Source: Myotis daubentonii (Eukaryota; Chordata; Mammalia; Chiroptera; Vespertilionidae). From it: a stretch of DNA of 64,000 nucleotides. Numbering within the stretch: the stretch's first letter is position 1; every line of letters starts with the position of its first letter. The stretch is from positions 10,824,145 through 10,888,144 of the forward strand of contig NC_081851.1 of NCBI RefSeq assembly GCF_963259705.1, in the 5' to 3' direction. This document shows positions 1 through 12,000 of the stretch, one piece after another. The notes beneath the pieces are model-generated. The model worked only from the letters and a program-made list of their open reading frames with translations. It searched no databases and was not told the origin of the DNA. The position numbers were made by a program, and so were the translations under genes.

Positions 1-1208
1 ACTGATCAACCCTTAAAGACAGTGTTAAAAGGGAAGATGCTTCCTGCAACCTTGCCAGCCTAAAAGAGAAACCAGTGTCTGTAATTTAGTCCTTGTGTTT
101 GTAGCCATCTGTATACGTTTATATTCTCTTTAATAGGAGGAAGTTCTCACTTTATCAGTAGTCTTTACAGTGTCTTCTCGTTGCGTGGCATCTCTGGTCC
201 TGTCTGTTATAGCAGCATCGCTGACTCGTCGTTTACATGTTTGCTCCAGGGGATGCAGGGCCTGTGCGCAGGCCTTTCCCTCGCGTGAGCTCCTCCAGGA
301 GGGCTGCACGTGGGCGCCTGGCCCTCTCCATGGTTCTGGGTACGTGTTGCCATCATGCCTTCTCCAGGTGGCACCAGTTTCCAGCAGCTGCACTGCTCTG
401 CTAGTCAGAGTCGGAGGGCCCCTCCGCAAGGCGTTTTGTTGGATTCTGAAGGACCTTGTCTCGCGGTGATTGTACAACAGCGTCACTGCTACTGTAACAA
501 CAGGCGGACTGGAATTTGTGCACACTGAGGGCCAGGTCCCTGACAAAGGGCTTGAGCGTCGGGCGCACTGACTCGAGGGCCCTCCCGCCCCCCCGCGGGC
601 CTGTGGGACTGACAGCGCTGTCCTCAGCCGTAGACGCGCTGTTCCCTCGGAGGGGAGTGCAGTTTTGTTAATAACAGCTGCTTGTTTGGCGCTGTTTGGA
701 CATAGAGGGAGTGATGGAACTGGATTCCTCCTTTTGGTCACTGGCCAAGTGAGCCAGAGGTCATGGGCCTACTACTCTTTGAACTGGTAATCTGATCTCT
801 AAAGGCATTTTCAGAAAGAGCTGCAAATATTGTTAGTAAATTTGCCACGGCTGTAGCAGGTAGAAGGCCTCCCAGAGGTGCGTTCAGAGCGGTGTGAGTG
901 CAGGTTTCTGTCCAGCCAGGTGTATCGCTCTGTGGTTGAGTAACCAGTTCGGAGCCCAGTGAGCTGTGCCCAAACTCTGGACCCACCGAAACTGAGATGG
1001 GAAACCTGAGCCGTTTAAGCTTCTGAGTTTGTGGTGATTGGCTGCCAAGCGGGACGTGGACGTGACTTAATCCGGTGGGCAAGTTGAACCTGTTCCTTCT
1101 GTCCTTGGTTAGATTGCTGCCATGCAGAACTCCCTGGAATTACAAACCTACCTCGTTACTAGGTTTTTATGACTTTTCTTCTGTTTGGCTCAGATATAGT
1201 AGAAATCA
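1..1208. other. Unique sequence, no gene recognised
   Basis: I see no recognisable gene or repeat family in this stretch. Open frames on both strands are short and show no family motifs. The sequence around 540-660 is GC-rich with several CpGs but is too short to call a CpG island. Confidence 0.4.
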
Positions 1209-1272
1209 CAGGTCGGCAACCTTCTGGACCTCACGGACCAGTGGTCCACGAGCCACCGGTTGGTGACCGCTG
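1209..1272. mobile_element. Tiny hAT-like remnant
   Basis: A 64-bp block starts with CAGGTCGGCAACC and ends with GGTTGGTGACCGCTG, imperfect inverted ends of the kind seen in hAT mini-elements. The inside is also nearly self-complementary (GGACCAGTGGTCC). No clear 8-bp target duplication is visible, so this is a remnant or a very short derivative. Confidence 0.5.
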
Positions 1273-1360
1273 CTTTATAGTATGTCCTTTAAAAAGATTT
1301 TTAAAGAAAATGAAAAAAAAAAAAATTGGGGTGAAGAGATTAAGCAAAAAAAAAAAAAAA

Positions 1361-1618
1361 GCCCTGGCTGGTGTGGTTCAGTTGGTTGGGCGGCCGCCTC
1401 TGCCTCAGGAAGTCGCCGGTTCGATTCCAGGTCAAGAGCACATGCTCAGGCTGCAGGCTGGATACCGTGTGTGTGTGTGTGTGTGTGTGGGGGGGGGGGC
1501 AGGGTGGGAGGGTGCAGTAGGCAGCCCATGGGTATTGGGCTTTCATATTGATGTTTCTCTCTCCCTCTCCCTTCCTGTCTCTCTAAAAATCAATAAACTA
1601 CTCTTTTAAAAAAACACA
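1361..1618 (+). mobile_element. VES-type SINE
   Basis: The block starts with GCCCTGGCTGGTGTGGTTCA, the tRNA-derived head of bat VES SINEs, and carries the B-box-like GGTTCGATTCC. It ends in CTCTCTAAAAATCAATAAA and an A-rich tail. A TG microsatellite followed by a G run (1470-1499) has expanded inside the body. A poly-A run lies directly upstream (1346-1360). Confidence 0.9.
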
Positions 1619-1704
1619 CACAAGAAAACTTGTAGACACAGCCAACAGTATTGCTATTACCAGAGGAAAAGATGGGTGCAGGGAGGAAAAGGAAAGAAAG
1701 AAAA

Positions 1705-1932
1705 TGAAGCCAAAACCGGTTTGGCTCAGTGGGTAGAGCGTCGGCCTGCGGACTGAGGGGTCCCAGGTTCGATTCCGGTCAAGGGCATGTACCTTGGTTG
1801 CGGGCACATCCCCAGTGGGAGATGTGCAGGAGGCAGCTGATCGATGTTTCTCTCTCATCGATGTTTCTAACTCTCTATCTCTCTCCCTTCCTCTCTGTAA
1901 AAAATCAAGAAAAAATATATTTAAAAAAAAAA
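1705..1932 (+). mobile_element. VES-type SINE
   Basis: The tRNA-like head (GGTTTGGCTCAGTGGGTAGA) is followed by the B-box GGTTCGATTCC. The standard body has GATCGATGTTTCTCTCTCAT, and the tail is A-rich. It lies less than 100 bp after another VES copy in the same orientation. Confidence 0.92.
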
Positions 1933-3317
1933 GAAAAAAAAAGAAAATGAAAAAATGAAGGCGGGGTAGTGGGGCTTAGTGGGCAGGTGAGCATGGTAAG
2001 CGCAGGGAGTAGCAGAGACGCAGGGACTGAGGGCCTCTCCGAAGGGGAGCTGTCTGCATGTGGAGGACTCCTGGGAGCCTGGAGGTGGGAGGAGCCGATC
2101 TCTCTCTCTTACTCATTGAGGTGTGCTCCTCTAGTGTGGCTCCCTTTGTGTTTATGCATGGCCCACTGAGGTACTAACCAGGAAGCAGGCCTCTCCAGGG
2201 CCGCCTGCCAGTTAAATCCCCATCTCCTTTCCTTGGACTTCCCTCCACCTGGAGGGCGAGCAGGGTTCCCCCTACCCCCCGCCTACCCTCAAACCATTGC
2301 CATCTGTACTGAGCACTGTTAGATTTATGAGTTAATATTTTAAAAAGTTTTCAAATGAGTTTAATAACTTAGCGGAGGGCCTTGCTCCATTTTCCTGCTG
2401 CCTGTGGTGTCGTTCAAAATGGGGCATGAGAGGAGGGGACATTTGTCAGGGATGTGACCCTGCGTGCCAAGCTGCCCTGCCAGGTCCACGCCCCTCGGTG
2501 CCAGGGTCGAGTTACCCTCCCACTGGCGAGACCCCGAGGCCTAGACCTGTGTTTCACCTCATGTTTCCACTTCGTGTTCCCTCGATATGTATGTTTAATT
2601 TTGTCTTTGTCACATGCATCGTCTATGTTGAACCAAATGTAATTTGCTGTTAATACCTTTAGTGGCAAAACCTAAATGGCCTACTTGTGATGTGCAGTGA
2701 GTGTGACTTCCCAGCAGCCTGGCTTCAGTAATAGCCTCATTAGTATTTTGCGAGTGGTATCCTCTATAAATGTCACATTTGATGCACTGATGATGATGGA
2801 TAGAATCATTTATTTAACAATATCTGTTTCTCTCCATGGTTTTGTTAAAAAACCAAGTTCAAGTGAGTGATATTTATTTTACAGATCTTACTGGTTTTAT
2901 TCAGCGATTCATGAATCAGTCAGCACCTCGTAGTGGGCAGAAAGGACCTCCAAGGAGCTGTTCAAGAGGAGAGACAGGCAGAAGGGAGCGGAGAGGAAGT
3001 CATTCTGGCAAAAATGGGCTGACTATGACAAGGTCACTTTCCTTCAGGGATGCAGGGATCACCAGGCAGATGTCCTCGCTGGTGCTGGTCAGGGGACTCC
3101 TGATGGACCGGTTTAAGAGTCCACTTCTGGGCGAGGCTGAAACTGTAAGTCTCAGTGTGATGACCTGGGGCTTAGCACGAGTGACTCCATGTAGGCCTGT
3201 TGTCTTTGTGTGTGTTACAGCAGGGTGGGGGGGGAGGGGAGGGGGACAGCTGGCCGGAGGGCTGTATAAGGACCGAGAAATCATGTGGTCTGGCCCTGCC
3301 AAGGCATTAGGGGTGAG
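1933..3317. other. Unique sequence, no gene recognised
   Basis: No convincing repeat or gene is visible. A possible splice acceptor (TATTTATTTTACAG) lies at about 2870-2883, but the reading frame after it shows no known domain and no clear donor follows, so I do not call an exon. Confidence 0.35.
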
Positions 3318-3437
3318 TTGATTAAGTGTTTGACCAAATACAGCGGGTTAATTTTTAAGTTGATAATTCTTATGGCCCTCAAATGATGTTATAAATATCC
3401 AATGGCCCTTGGCAGAAAAAAGGTTCCCCACCCGTTT
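3318..3437. mobile_element. hAT element relic (3' end)
   Basis: The tail reads ATGGCCCTTGGCAGAAAAAA followed by GGTTCCCCACCC, the 3' end of a hAT mini-element of the widespread GGTTCCCCACCCCTG type. The partner terminus is not recognisable, so it is a truncated old copy. Confidence 0.5.
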
Positions 3438-3444
3438 TACAGTG

Positions 3445-3666
3445 CAGCGCTGGGTTGACAAACTACAGCCTACAGGCCAAACCCGGCTCCCAGCCTGCTG
3501 CGAGCACGTTTATTAGAACCCAGCCAGGCTTGCTCATTTACATATGATCTGTGGTTGCCCTCATGCTCCAAGGGAAGCGTGAGTCATTGGAACAGAGGCT
3601 GTATGGCTCAAAAAGCCTGAAATACTTACCTGGCCGTTTTCCAGAAAACGTTGGCCAGCCCTGCTG
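3445..3666. mobile_element. hAT-Charlie mini-element (MER1-like)
   Basis: It starts CAGCGCTGGGTTGACAAACT and ends GTTGGCCAGCCCTGCTG, imperfect inverted ends. The inside (GAACCCAGCCAGGCTTGCTC, then CTGTATGGCTCAAAAAGCCT) follows the common eutherian Charlie-type mini-element layout. The divergence indicates an old copy. Confidence 0.65.
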
Positions 3667-3820
3667 CGCAGGAAGGAATGGGAGTGAAGCCGGAAGCTGC
3701 CCCACGGGAGTCCTTGCTCGGCCACTGGATTGGCTGGAGGCTGGCGCCCTTGCTGGGACAGCAGGAGGGCGCTCACCCGAGGGCTTGTGAGGGTGAAACT
3801 GCCAGGTACTGGGCGGCTCC

Positions 3821-3945
3821 CAGCAGGTCAGCTCCAGGTCATAAGTAGAAATTCCTTCTCCGCTTTATTACTCACTCCTCGCCCCATCCTCAGGGAGTTG
3901 CTTGCTTTCTGCATGTGAAAAGTTGAGATGAAAAGTAGGTTTTAG
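3821..3945. repeat. Local duplicate, copy 1
   Basis: About 125 bp, from CAGCAGGTCAGCTCC to AAGTAGGTTTTAG, recurs 840 bp downstream at 4660-4785 with only scattered substitutions. The last 45 bp are identical in both copies. The repeat family, if any, is not recognised. Confidence 0.75.
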
Positions 3946-4659
3946 TCTCCTAAATATTTAGAAATCAATGTATTTAAAATAGTGCCATTCAGTAGAAGTA
4001 GAACGTAAGTCACAAGTGTGAGCTAAATGTATAACTTTAAATTTCCTAGTAATCACATTAAAAAGTTGAAAGAAATAGATGAAAATAATTGTAGTAATGT
4101 AGTTTATTTAGCCCCATGTCATTTTCACTTATAATCAACCAAAAACATTACTAGTGAGAGACTGGATTTTCAAATTTTCCCTTTTTGTTCTTTTGCATAA
4201 GTCTCTGGACAGTGTGTGTTTGCCCCTTATGGTGGGACACAGCTGGGCTCGCCCACCTCTGCTTCTCCGACGCCCACTGGGAGCCTGTAAGTCCACTCAG
4301 TCCTGACACAGCTCCTGGGAATGGCACACACCCCATCGGTGAAGGGCTCAGTCCACAAGACTGTCTTTAACTTTTGACGCCAGTGCCAAGTCCTGGCCCG
4401 CCTGCGCTCTCTGACTGGCTGGCTACGCATTGGGGGTGTCTAACACCCCTACCTCGGTTTCATAGTTTGCTGGAATGGCACTTTACACTCTATCAATGGT
4501 TTATTACAGCGGGAGATCCATAGGACCAGGTAGTGGAGAGAGGGGTGCAGAGCCTGGGCACCCCCCCGGGGCGTGCCAGCCAGCACCTCAGTGTGTTCAC
4601 CAGCCTGAAGCTCTGTGTGGTTCCAGAGTTTATAAGCAGGTCTCCAGCTCCCTCCTTCC

Positions 4660-4785
4660 CAGCATGTCAGCTCCATGTAATAAATATTAATTCCTTCTCC
4701 CCTTTATTACTCATCCCTCGCCCCTGTCTTCAGGTAGTTGCTTGCTTTCTGCATGTGAAAAGTTGAGATGAAAAGTAGGTTTTAG
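4660..4785. repeat. Local duplicate, copy 2
   Basis: Second copy of the segment at 3821-3945, in the same orientation. Its right edge runs straight into GGGGCGGGGCC, where the homology stops. That points to a segmental event or to two fragments of one unrecognised repeat. Confidence 0.75.
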
Positions 4786-5627
4786 GGGCGGGGCCAAAAG
4801 TGTCCACCCTCTAACCACGTGGTTGGTCTTTCCATGTCCGGCCCCCATCCTGCGCTGTCCTAGGGCCAACCCCAAGTCACTTCATTAGCATACACTTGGG
4901 TGCAATCAGAGGGGCGGGTTCTAACCCACCGCCCCTATCACTCAGGAAATTCCCAGCAGCTCTGTTCCAGGAACTGGGGACTAGGACCAGATATATGTTA
5001 TTAAACCACATCAGGACAGCCCTAGATGGCGTCCCCGCCCGTGGCCTCCCAGCTGGCTGGCCCTATTGAAGGACACTCCTGCTCTGTAAAACAGCTGATG
5101 CATTCCTGGTTCACATTCTTTCCTGCCCTCTGCTCGCTAATCATGACTCGCACTGTGCTGGTAACTCCCCAGCTCTTAGTTCTCAGGAAGCAACTGCAGG
5201 AAAAATATAGTAACATTTCTCAGAAAGCTTAGATACCAGCTGTCTAAAAGTAGCACAAAATTGTGACTCCTTATAACGAACGCCTTACAGAAGAACAGCT
5301 CAACTGCAGGCGATAGGCATCTATGGCTGCAGGTTTCTCAGAAGGAGTGGGCTGTGTGGATGCAGCCACAGGCGCGGGGTGAATTCCGCCTGGCCGGGAG
5401 GGCCCGCAGGTCCTGCACCTGCAGCCGGAGCCAGGTGTGCCCGCACTGCCAGCTGTCCACCGTGTGCGTCAGGGCACTGCCCATAAGACTGATTCAGGAG
5501 GAAAACCTGAGAAAAATGAGGTTTCTTATTCCTCACGTGGACTTTGATCACCCTTCCTTGCATGATGTTTCTGTAATTCTTAATGTTTACTTTTTAGCCT
5601 TTTCTTGTAATTTTACTTCAGGAGCCC
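4786..5627. other. Unassigned, possibly old LTR material then unique
   Basis: The part at 4786-5030 (GGGGCGGGGCC, CATTAGCATACACTT) has the look of a decayed LTR, but I cannot place it in a family. The rest shows no gene. A GC-rich open frame around 5354-5560 has no recognisable domain. Confidence 0.3.
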
Positions 5628-5815
5628 GGAACCAGAGCCCTGGGTTCAGGTCCTGGCTCCCCCCTCCCCACCCCCTCATCCCCCAGACTGTGAGCTGGGC
5701 CGGGTAGCTCACCTCTCAGGGTCTCAGTTGCCTTCACTGGGAAGGGGGCTGCTATGAAGATTAAAATGAGCAAAAAAACATGGAGAACGGTGCCTGGTAC
5801 ATGACATTATAGACG
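5628..5815 (+). repeat. MIR SINE relic
   Basis: It has the MIR layout: CCCTGGGTTCAGGTCCTGGC, then TCTCAGGGTCTCAGTTGCCT, a purine-rich stretch, GATTAAAATGAG and GGTGCCTGGTACATGAC. This is an old mammal-wide SINE, strongly diverged. Confidence 0.7.
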
Positions 5816-6042
5816 TACCTTTGCATTTTTTAAGTCACAGGATGAAAAGCACTAATAATAAAGAAAGGGTATAGTACAGGAGTGAGAGGGAATGGTGAAG
5901 GAATGTCCAGGAGCTGTGTGGGTGGGGTGTGGTGGCAAAAGGAATTTCTAAGAATCACTGTTTTTAAAAATGTGATCTTTTGGACATGGCTTACTCAGAA
6001 GTCTTTAAACTTCAAGGGTTGTCTGATGTTAAAGACCTTTAG

Positions 6043-6263
6043 TTTTTTAAAGAGCAGTGTATTGATTTTGAGAAGAGACAGAAAGGGAGAGGGAGAAAGA
6101 GAGAAAAATACCACTGTGAGAGAGAAACATTGATCGGCTGCCTCCTGCAGGCTCCTACAAGGGATTGAGCCCAAACCCAGGCACGTGCCCTGACCTGGAA
6201 TCGAACCAGCAACCTGTAGGTGCATGGGATGACACCCAACCTACTGAGCCACACCAGCCAGGG
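6043..6263 (-). mobile_element. VES-type SINE
   Basis: Antisense VES. The plus strand starts with the reversed tail (GTGTATTGATTTTGAGA), passes GGAATCGAACCAGCAACC (reverse of the B-box) and ends with the reversed head ACTGAGCCACACCAGCCAGG. Confidence 0.9.
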
Positions 6264-6376
6264 CGAAGATCTTTTTAAAGGGCAGTGTTCGTAGCTGGCT
6301 TGTATCTTTCTGAGGTATATGCATCAGTGATAAGAGAGTGTTTTTCTGCGGCTAGGAAGTGCTGAAACTGATTGTC

Positions 6377-6377
<1 letters not shown>

Positions 6378-6424
<47 letters not shown>
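6378..6424. repeat. (GT)n microsatellite
   Basis: An essentially uninterrupted GT run of about 45 bp. It probably varies in length between individuals. Confidence 0.95.
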
Positions 6425-6425
<1 letters not shown>

Positions 6426-6947
6426 ACCACAGTGGTCACATGTAAAGTAGTTTCCTTAGAATAGAAGGCTGTAGAGAGTACCGATCACTTCTAAAGGGTG
6501 TCGATGTGCTCCAGAAGCATAGGCCGTGACTGTGAAATGCCGAGGCCACAGTTCGGAGCGGGAGCCGTCTGTGGCGTCTCACCAGGCTACGTTGCCTCAT
6601 ATTCTGGTATTTAGTAGAGTTATTTTTCATTAGTTCACATTCAAACATCTTTTTTTAACAGTTCAAGAAAAGGATTTTTGAAAATATTTTTAGCTTTTTA
6701 ATATTTCAGATATTCAAGGAGGTCATTTTGGGGAAGTAAGCAATATTGCATTAAATATTGCTTATAATCTAAGACATTCAGTTTTCAGTGTTGGCAATTC
6801 TGATGTTAATATCACCATTCCTATCCTCTTTGGTAGTTATCATTCTGACTTCATAGTAAGAAACCTGAAACCAAGTGACATTTGGCCACATATTTCCAGA
6901 GATGTTTCTCATTCCTTGCCATCACCAGCTTCGGTGAAAACTCTGAA
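6425..6947. other. AT-rich unique sequence
   Basis: No gene or recognised repeat. From 6650 to 6850 the sequence is AT-rich, with AATATTGC repeated twice near 6742-6766. Confidence 0.35.
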
Positions 6948-7255
6948 ACAGGCCGCCTTAGCTCGGTTGCTATGACATAACACCGGGGCTGGGGCTTAAA
7001 CGACAGATACTGACTTCTCATAGTTCCGGAGCCTGGGAAGTCCCAGGTCCAGGCGCCTGCTGACGCGTCCCCCGTGAGGGCGCTGCTCCGGGTGGAGACA
7101 GCGGTCATCTGGAGGCGCCTCCTACAGCAGAGGGAGGCCGCTCTGGCCGCCTCCTCTCAGGGCGCATGAGTCCCATCCGGGGCTGCGCTGCCTGACCTCA
7201 GCCTGACCTGTCATTGCCCCCCGAGGCCTCGCCTCCAGCAGCATCCCCGGGGAAT
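6948..7255 (-). mobile_element. MaLR-type LTR (MST/MLT1-like), decayed
   Basis: In plus orientation it reads GGTTGCTATGACATAACACC, GGGGCTTAAACGACAGA, TTCCGGAGCCTGGGAAGTCC and later GAGGCCTCGCCTCCAGCAGC. This is the reversed 3' half of a MaLR LTR (CAACAGAAATTTATT/GGAGGCTGGAAGTCC class). CpG-containing variants and gaps show that it is old. Confidence 0.6.
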
Positions 7256-8820
7256 GGGGGTGGCCCATGGACCTGGGGGCACACGCATTCCGTCCGTGAG
7301 CGAAGCTGTGGAGACTTGCTTTGACTTCCCAGCCCTTCCTCGGAGAAAGCACATGCTGGGTCAGCACTGCTGGCCGCTCTTTCTAACTTAGGCGTTTCTG
7401 TTTGGAGTACAAGCCTTCTGGTGTGCAGGCCTCCTTTCCTTTGTCAGGCCTCCCATCGCTCAGAGCTCTGCTTCCCTTACAGCCCTTCTCAGAGCTTCCT
7501 CAGGCCCACTCTCTCCCTGCCCAGGAGGGTGAGGGCCTAATTTCCTTCCTCTCCCTCCAGCCACCCTTCGAAAGTGAGCCTTGTAGGCGTTGCAGCAGCG
7601 CTTCGGCTCGAAGCCTCTGGGAGCTACAGCCTGCACGCGCCCTGTGTGCCACCCTGGCCGCAGCCTTGGGAGTGGGGTGGGGTGGGGGTGGGGTGGAGGA
7701 AGTGGTGAGTGCTGCTTTTTCTTATCGGTATCTTCCTAACAGCCTCTCTGAGCCTCTTGGGAGCTCTTGACCTCTCTGGCCCTGAGTTTGAGAACCATGG
7801 ATTTAGACTCTTGGCTTTAACGCTCTCAGGGCCCAGCTCAAACACTCAGCTTGCTTACTCAGCCCCCGAGAGCACCTTCCAGCCCGGGAACGAATGGAAC
7901 TAGACGTCCTGCCTGACCTGCCTGTGCTTCGGTGAGGGTGATGGCCAGGAAAGCAGCACCTTCCTGTCTCCCCAGTGACTGCGGCCTCGTCCTGGTTCTC
8001 ACCCGAGCCTCTGTCCACCTTCTGTTCGCCCTTTAGGCAGTGGCCCAGGTCAGCTTCTTCCAGCGACTGCATCTTGGGCCTGGGGCCTGACCCCACCCCG
8101 CCCCGCCCCCCGCACTGGACTCGCAGGTACGCTGAGTGGGTCGGCACTGCAGAGGACACGGGAGGAAAACAGCACAGCTGTGGGCACTGACTTCCAGGAG
8201 CTGGAGGATTCTGACTTCCTCCTAGTTTTCCCTGAGCTCTTCCTTCTGGAATCGGCATCTTCCCCCCTCCCACTTCCACAGCCGGGGCCCCTCCCGGCAC
8301 CTCCTACGCCCGCCCGCTCTGGCTCTGGTTCGCCCGGTGGGTTTCTCTGTCCCCCGCCGCTGCACTGGGCCTGGCACTGCTCTGGCAGACCCACCTCGCT
8401 GCCCGGGGCATGCCGGCTCCACCCTGCCTCGCTCAGGTCACTTCCTGTTTCCCGTGCCCTGCGGTGACCACCCACAGGATGTGTGTAGCCTGAGCAGGTA
8501 ACTCCCAGTTCAGTGGAAAGACTCCTGTGGTGCCACGCACCCAGAATCTCCCCTCTCCCGCCCCAGCCTGTCGCGCCCCAGTTCCCCGGGCCGGGGGCGT
8601 GTGAGCAGCAGGAACGTGTTCTTCACAGTCCTCCAGGCTGGAAGTCAGGGCGGTGCCGGCTGGGCCAGGCGAGGGTCAGCCTGCATCCGTCCTCAGTGGC
8701 CTCGTGTGGTGGAAAGGTGCGGGGAGCTGTGTGGGGTCCCTCTTACGAGAGCACCGATCCCACCAGGAGGGCTTCTCCCTCGAGACTGATCACCCCCACG
8801 GCCCCACCCACCTCCTAGAC
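7256..8820. other. GC-rich unique sequence, no gene recognised
   Basis: Pyrimidine-rich and GC-rich sequence with several overlapping open frames that reflect composition, not coding. No domain, splice-bounded exon or repeat is recognised. Confidence 0.35.
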
Positions 8821-9033
8821 CAGCCGTGGGCAAACTACGGCCCGCTGGCCGGATCCGGCCTGTTGGAAATGAATAAAACTATTGAAAAAAAGACCATACC
8901 CTTTTATGTAATGATGTTTACTTTGATTGTATATTAGTTCACACAAACACTCCATCCATGCTTTTGTTCCGGCCCTCCGGTCCAGTTTAAGAACCCATTG
9001 TGGCCCTCGAGTCAAAAAGTTTGCCCACCCCTG
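8821..9033. mobile_element. Non-autonomous hAT element
   Basis: Inverted ends CAGCCGTGGGCAAACTACGG and AAAGTTTGCCCACCCCTG flank 213 bp. The 8-bp flanks TCCTAGAC and CCCTAGAC match at seven of eight positions, as expected for a hAT target duplication. A truncated relative lies at 21723-21902. The central AT-rich part resembles the left-over ends of a larger transposon, and no transposase remains. Confidence 0.85.
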
Positions 9034-12000
9034 CCCTAGACCACCCCCTTGGGTGTTAGGATTTCCGTGTAAATTTGGGAGGACACAGCCTTCAGACGGC
9101 AGCGGGCCCCTGGCGTGCTGGGGCTCACGCAGCTGTGGCTTCTCCGTGCTCTGCTTTCCTGGGAAGGTCTGAAGCTCAGGCACCCCTCCAGCAGGTGTCA
9201 GCTCCTCCCTGCCAAGGCTGCCTCGGGCCCGGCCACCTGCAGGGAAGGCGGCTTTGGGAGAGCGGCCTGGTGCGTCCTGGTTTTGCGTGGTGTCGCCCTG
9301 TGGGAGTGCAGGAAGCACCTGTGTAACTGGCTCCGTTTGGGGGGGCAGAGCGCCTCCGCTGGGCCGCACCGCTGGAAGTCCGGGACGCCGCGCCAGGTGA
9401 CCTGCGGCCCACACAGCCGCTCAGGGCCTCTGCCCTGAGCCGATGGCTGACTCGCTCTCAGCGCTTTCTGTTTGAACAGAAACAAAATCGACATCTTGGT
9501 CAGAACTGGTGTCCGCCTGTGAGGCGTGCAGGGGCATTTTGTGTCTGGGTGTGAGTTCCCGGATTGGTGCATCGGGGCCTGGAGCCCGGCTCCTGTCTGG
9601 TAGGGCCGGTGTCCAGGGCCGGTCTGGTCAGCTGTGCCCAGGGGTAGTGACCCAATTACAGACCTGACTGCCAGGCTGCCCTGCCTTGGGGGAGGGGGCG
9701 GGTCTCAGGTTGTCTGCGGCCTCCGGGCGTCCCAGAAGTCTGTGTCCCCAGCGGAGCCTGCTTAGCTCACACTTAGCAGCTCCCGTGCGGGCGGCCGTGG
9801 GAGGTGTGAGTCATCCACGGAGGTCATCTGAGGCAGTGCTGCGCGTGAGTTACATGTTTGTCCAATGAAATTAGGCGTCAGAAGCTCTACATGCTGTATA
9901 ATTGGAAAAAATGCTTTACAGAATCGTCACCAGCTCGATCCATTTAGACATTAAGTCATGCCATGTCGCCTGAATACCTGGTGATCTGATTTCGGCTTAC
10001 CTTTATTTTGTAAAAAGTTAGCAATAAATGACATTCATTGGGGGCGGTGTACGTGTCATTGGCACGGTGTGTGGAAGCTTCTGAAGGAATTGGGGGAGGG
10101 GCTCTGAGCACCTGACAGGAGCCCCCCTGCCTGGCTGGGCGGGGCTTCTTCCTGGAATTTGGATTCTTGATGTTTGGGGGGAGCACTCTCAAGTGAAGGG
10201 TGCTGTTCTGAGCTGTGGCCTGTGCTGGCCGCAGTGGGAGCCGGGCCAGCTCGTTCTCCGTGCCCCGCCCCCTCCCGCTGTCAGCCCACCAGGTTACTGT
10301 AAAGCAAACTCCAGATAGGTACCATTTCTCAATGTTACTTTTTACCAGAGCGTAATTTTTAAATTTAACTTCACGTTGGTTTGTTTAAACTTATTTTTGC
10401 TCCCACATGCTTCCTTTTCTCAGTTGTCATTGCAGCACCTTTCTGTGCGATTCCTCATCTCCCTTGGGATGTAAGCATTACGTAGGAGCTTACGGTTTGC
10501 CTTAAATCGCTGTGGGCCGGGGTGCTGTCTGCCATGCGGCCTTTCAAGGGAAAAGTAATCAGCTAAGACCCTTTTGAAAATTAGTTGTGTTTTTCTTCGA
10601 CCTCAGTGCCTGGTTTGTGTAACGGAGCTCCTCCCACGTGTGAGTTGCAGGATCCACCCTTAGTCACTTGGATTCTTTTAGTGTGATTTTTCCTTTGAAC
10701 ACTAATCATGTTCATAATCGCCTTGTCTGCAAATGAGTGTCTTGGAATCGCTGGTTTTGTGGTTACAAAAACCAAATAAAATAAAACAGTATTAAGCATG
10801 ATTGCGGGCCATCCGCTGTTTGGGGAGTTGACGACTCCCACGGAGGAGTAATTTGAAGCCAACGGTCCCTTCGTGTCTTGGTTTGGCTGTTTGGCATAGC
10901 TCCATGTCCCTCACTGCAGGCCACCGTGGGGAGCAGCGGGTGTGAGAAGGCCGCGTGCGGCCCTCAGGCCCTACATGGGTGTGCTCGGCCGCCGGTGTCA
11001 CCTGCAGCGCTCACTTCCCGTTCATGTCTTGGGTGGGTGGGAGACCCCCAGCTTTTGCTCCAGCTACGACAGTGACACAGCCTGGATTTTCTGTAACAAA
11101 CTCAGGTTCCTGCCTTTCATCCCTGTTTCCATAAGCATTCCAAATATCTGGAAATTTCAGTATCATCTGGAAGCATCCAAAGCAAGTTTGGGGGAGGGGC
11201 TCAGGACCCTTGTCTCTGAGCCTCTGACTGGAGCACCCTGTCTGGCTGGGTGGGGCTCTTCCTGGGCCTGGCTGCCGGCTGCCTCCCTGCCCACAAGGTG
11301 GCTGCGCTGCGGGAGCCCTGGGCTGCCCCCTGGCTCAGCAACGACCTTCATGGCATTTGGAACACGGCCAGAGGAAGGAACTTGCAGGTTTTCTTCTAGG
11401 TTTGGCTGCTGAGTGGCTGGTGCGGGCTGGCTTGCTGGTTCTCCTCCAGCTGCCCAGTCATCTCAGCGGGTGATGTCAGCTCTGCCCAGCTCCAGGGACC
11501 CTCAGCAGTCAGATCACAGGTGACAGGTGGTGAGGAGTGATGGCCCTCTGTTTATTTCTGTGTTGACTCGCTTGGGAGTCACTGCTGCTGGCCTCTGCCT
11601 GCCCAGCCTGTGGGGTGGCTCCTGCCTCCCCTACCCCCCCTCTGTCCCGGGCCTCTCTGCTAGGACAATAGGAACCTCCTCTCTATTTCAGACCGGCAGG
11701 CTCCAGGACTGGGTGGTTGCCCAGTGTGAGAAGGGCCGCAGGAGCCGCAGGGAGAAGACGTGTCATCCAAAGGTCGGGAGCTGAGAAAGCTGCTGCTCCC
11801 TGGTCTGGGAAGCAGTTCCCCGCGTCCCAGGCAGGCGCTCCCCCTGCTGCCCCTGCCGGAAGCCTGAGCCGAGGGTCCTGCCTGCTCAGTGGCAGCTGGA
11901 GCCGGCGGCCATTGCTGCAGCAGCATCTGCCTGGCCAGGAGCCACTCTGGGGTGGCGAGGCTTTGCCCTTTCCCTGCCCTTTAATGTTGCCCCAGGGCCT

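Noticed and set aside
1361..1450. tRNA gene in the VES head (A- and B-box present)
   Set aside because: The match is to a tRNA-derived SINE promoter with the SINE body and A tail behind it; no full cloverleaf is supported.
2836..3321. Exon at 2884 after TATTTATTTTACAG
   Set aside because: The acceptor is good but no donor closes the segment plausibly and the peptide is not recognisable.
8050..8475. 141-codon minus-strand and 95-codon plus-strand frames in GC-rich sequence
   Set aside because: Overlapping frames on both strands with Pro, Gly, Ser and Arg bias and no domain fit GC-rich non-coding DNA.
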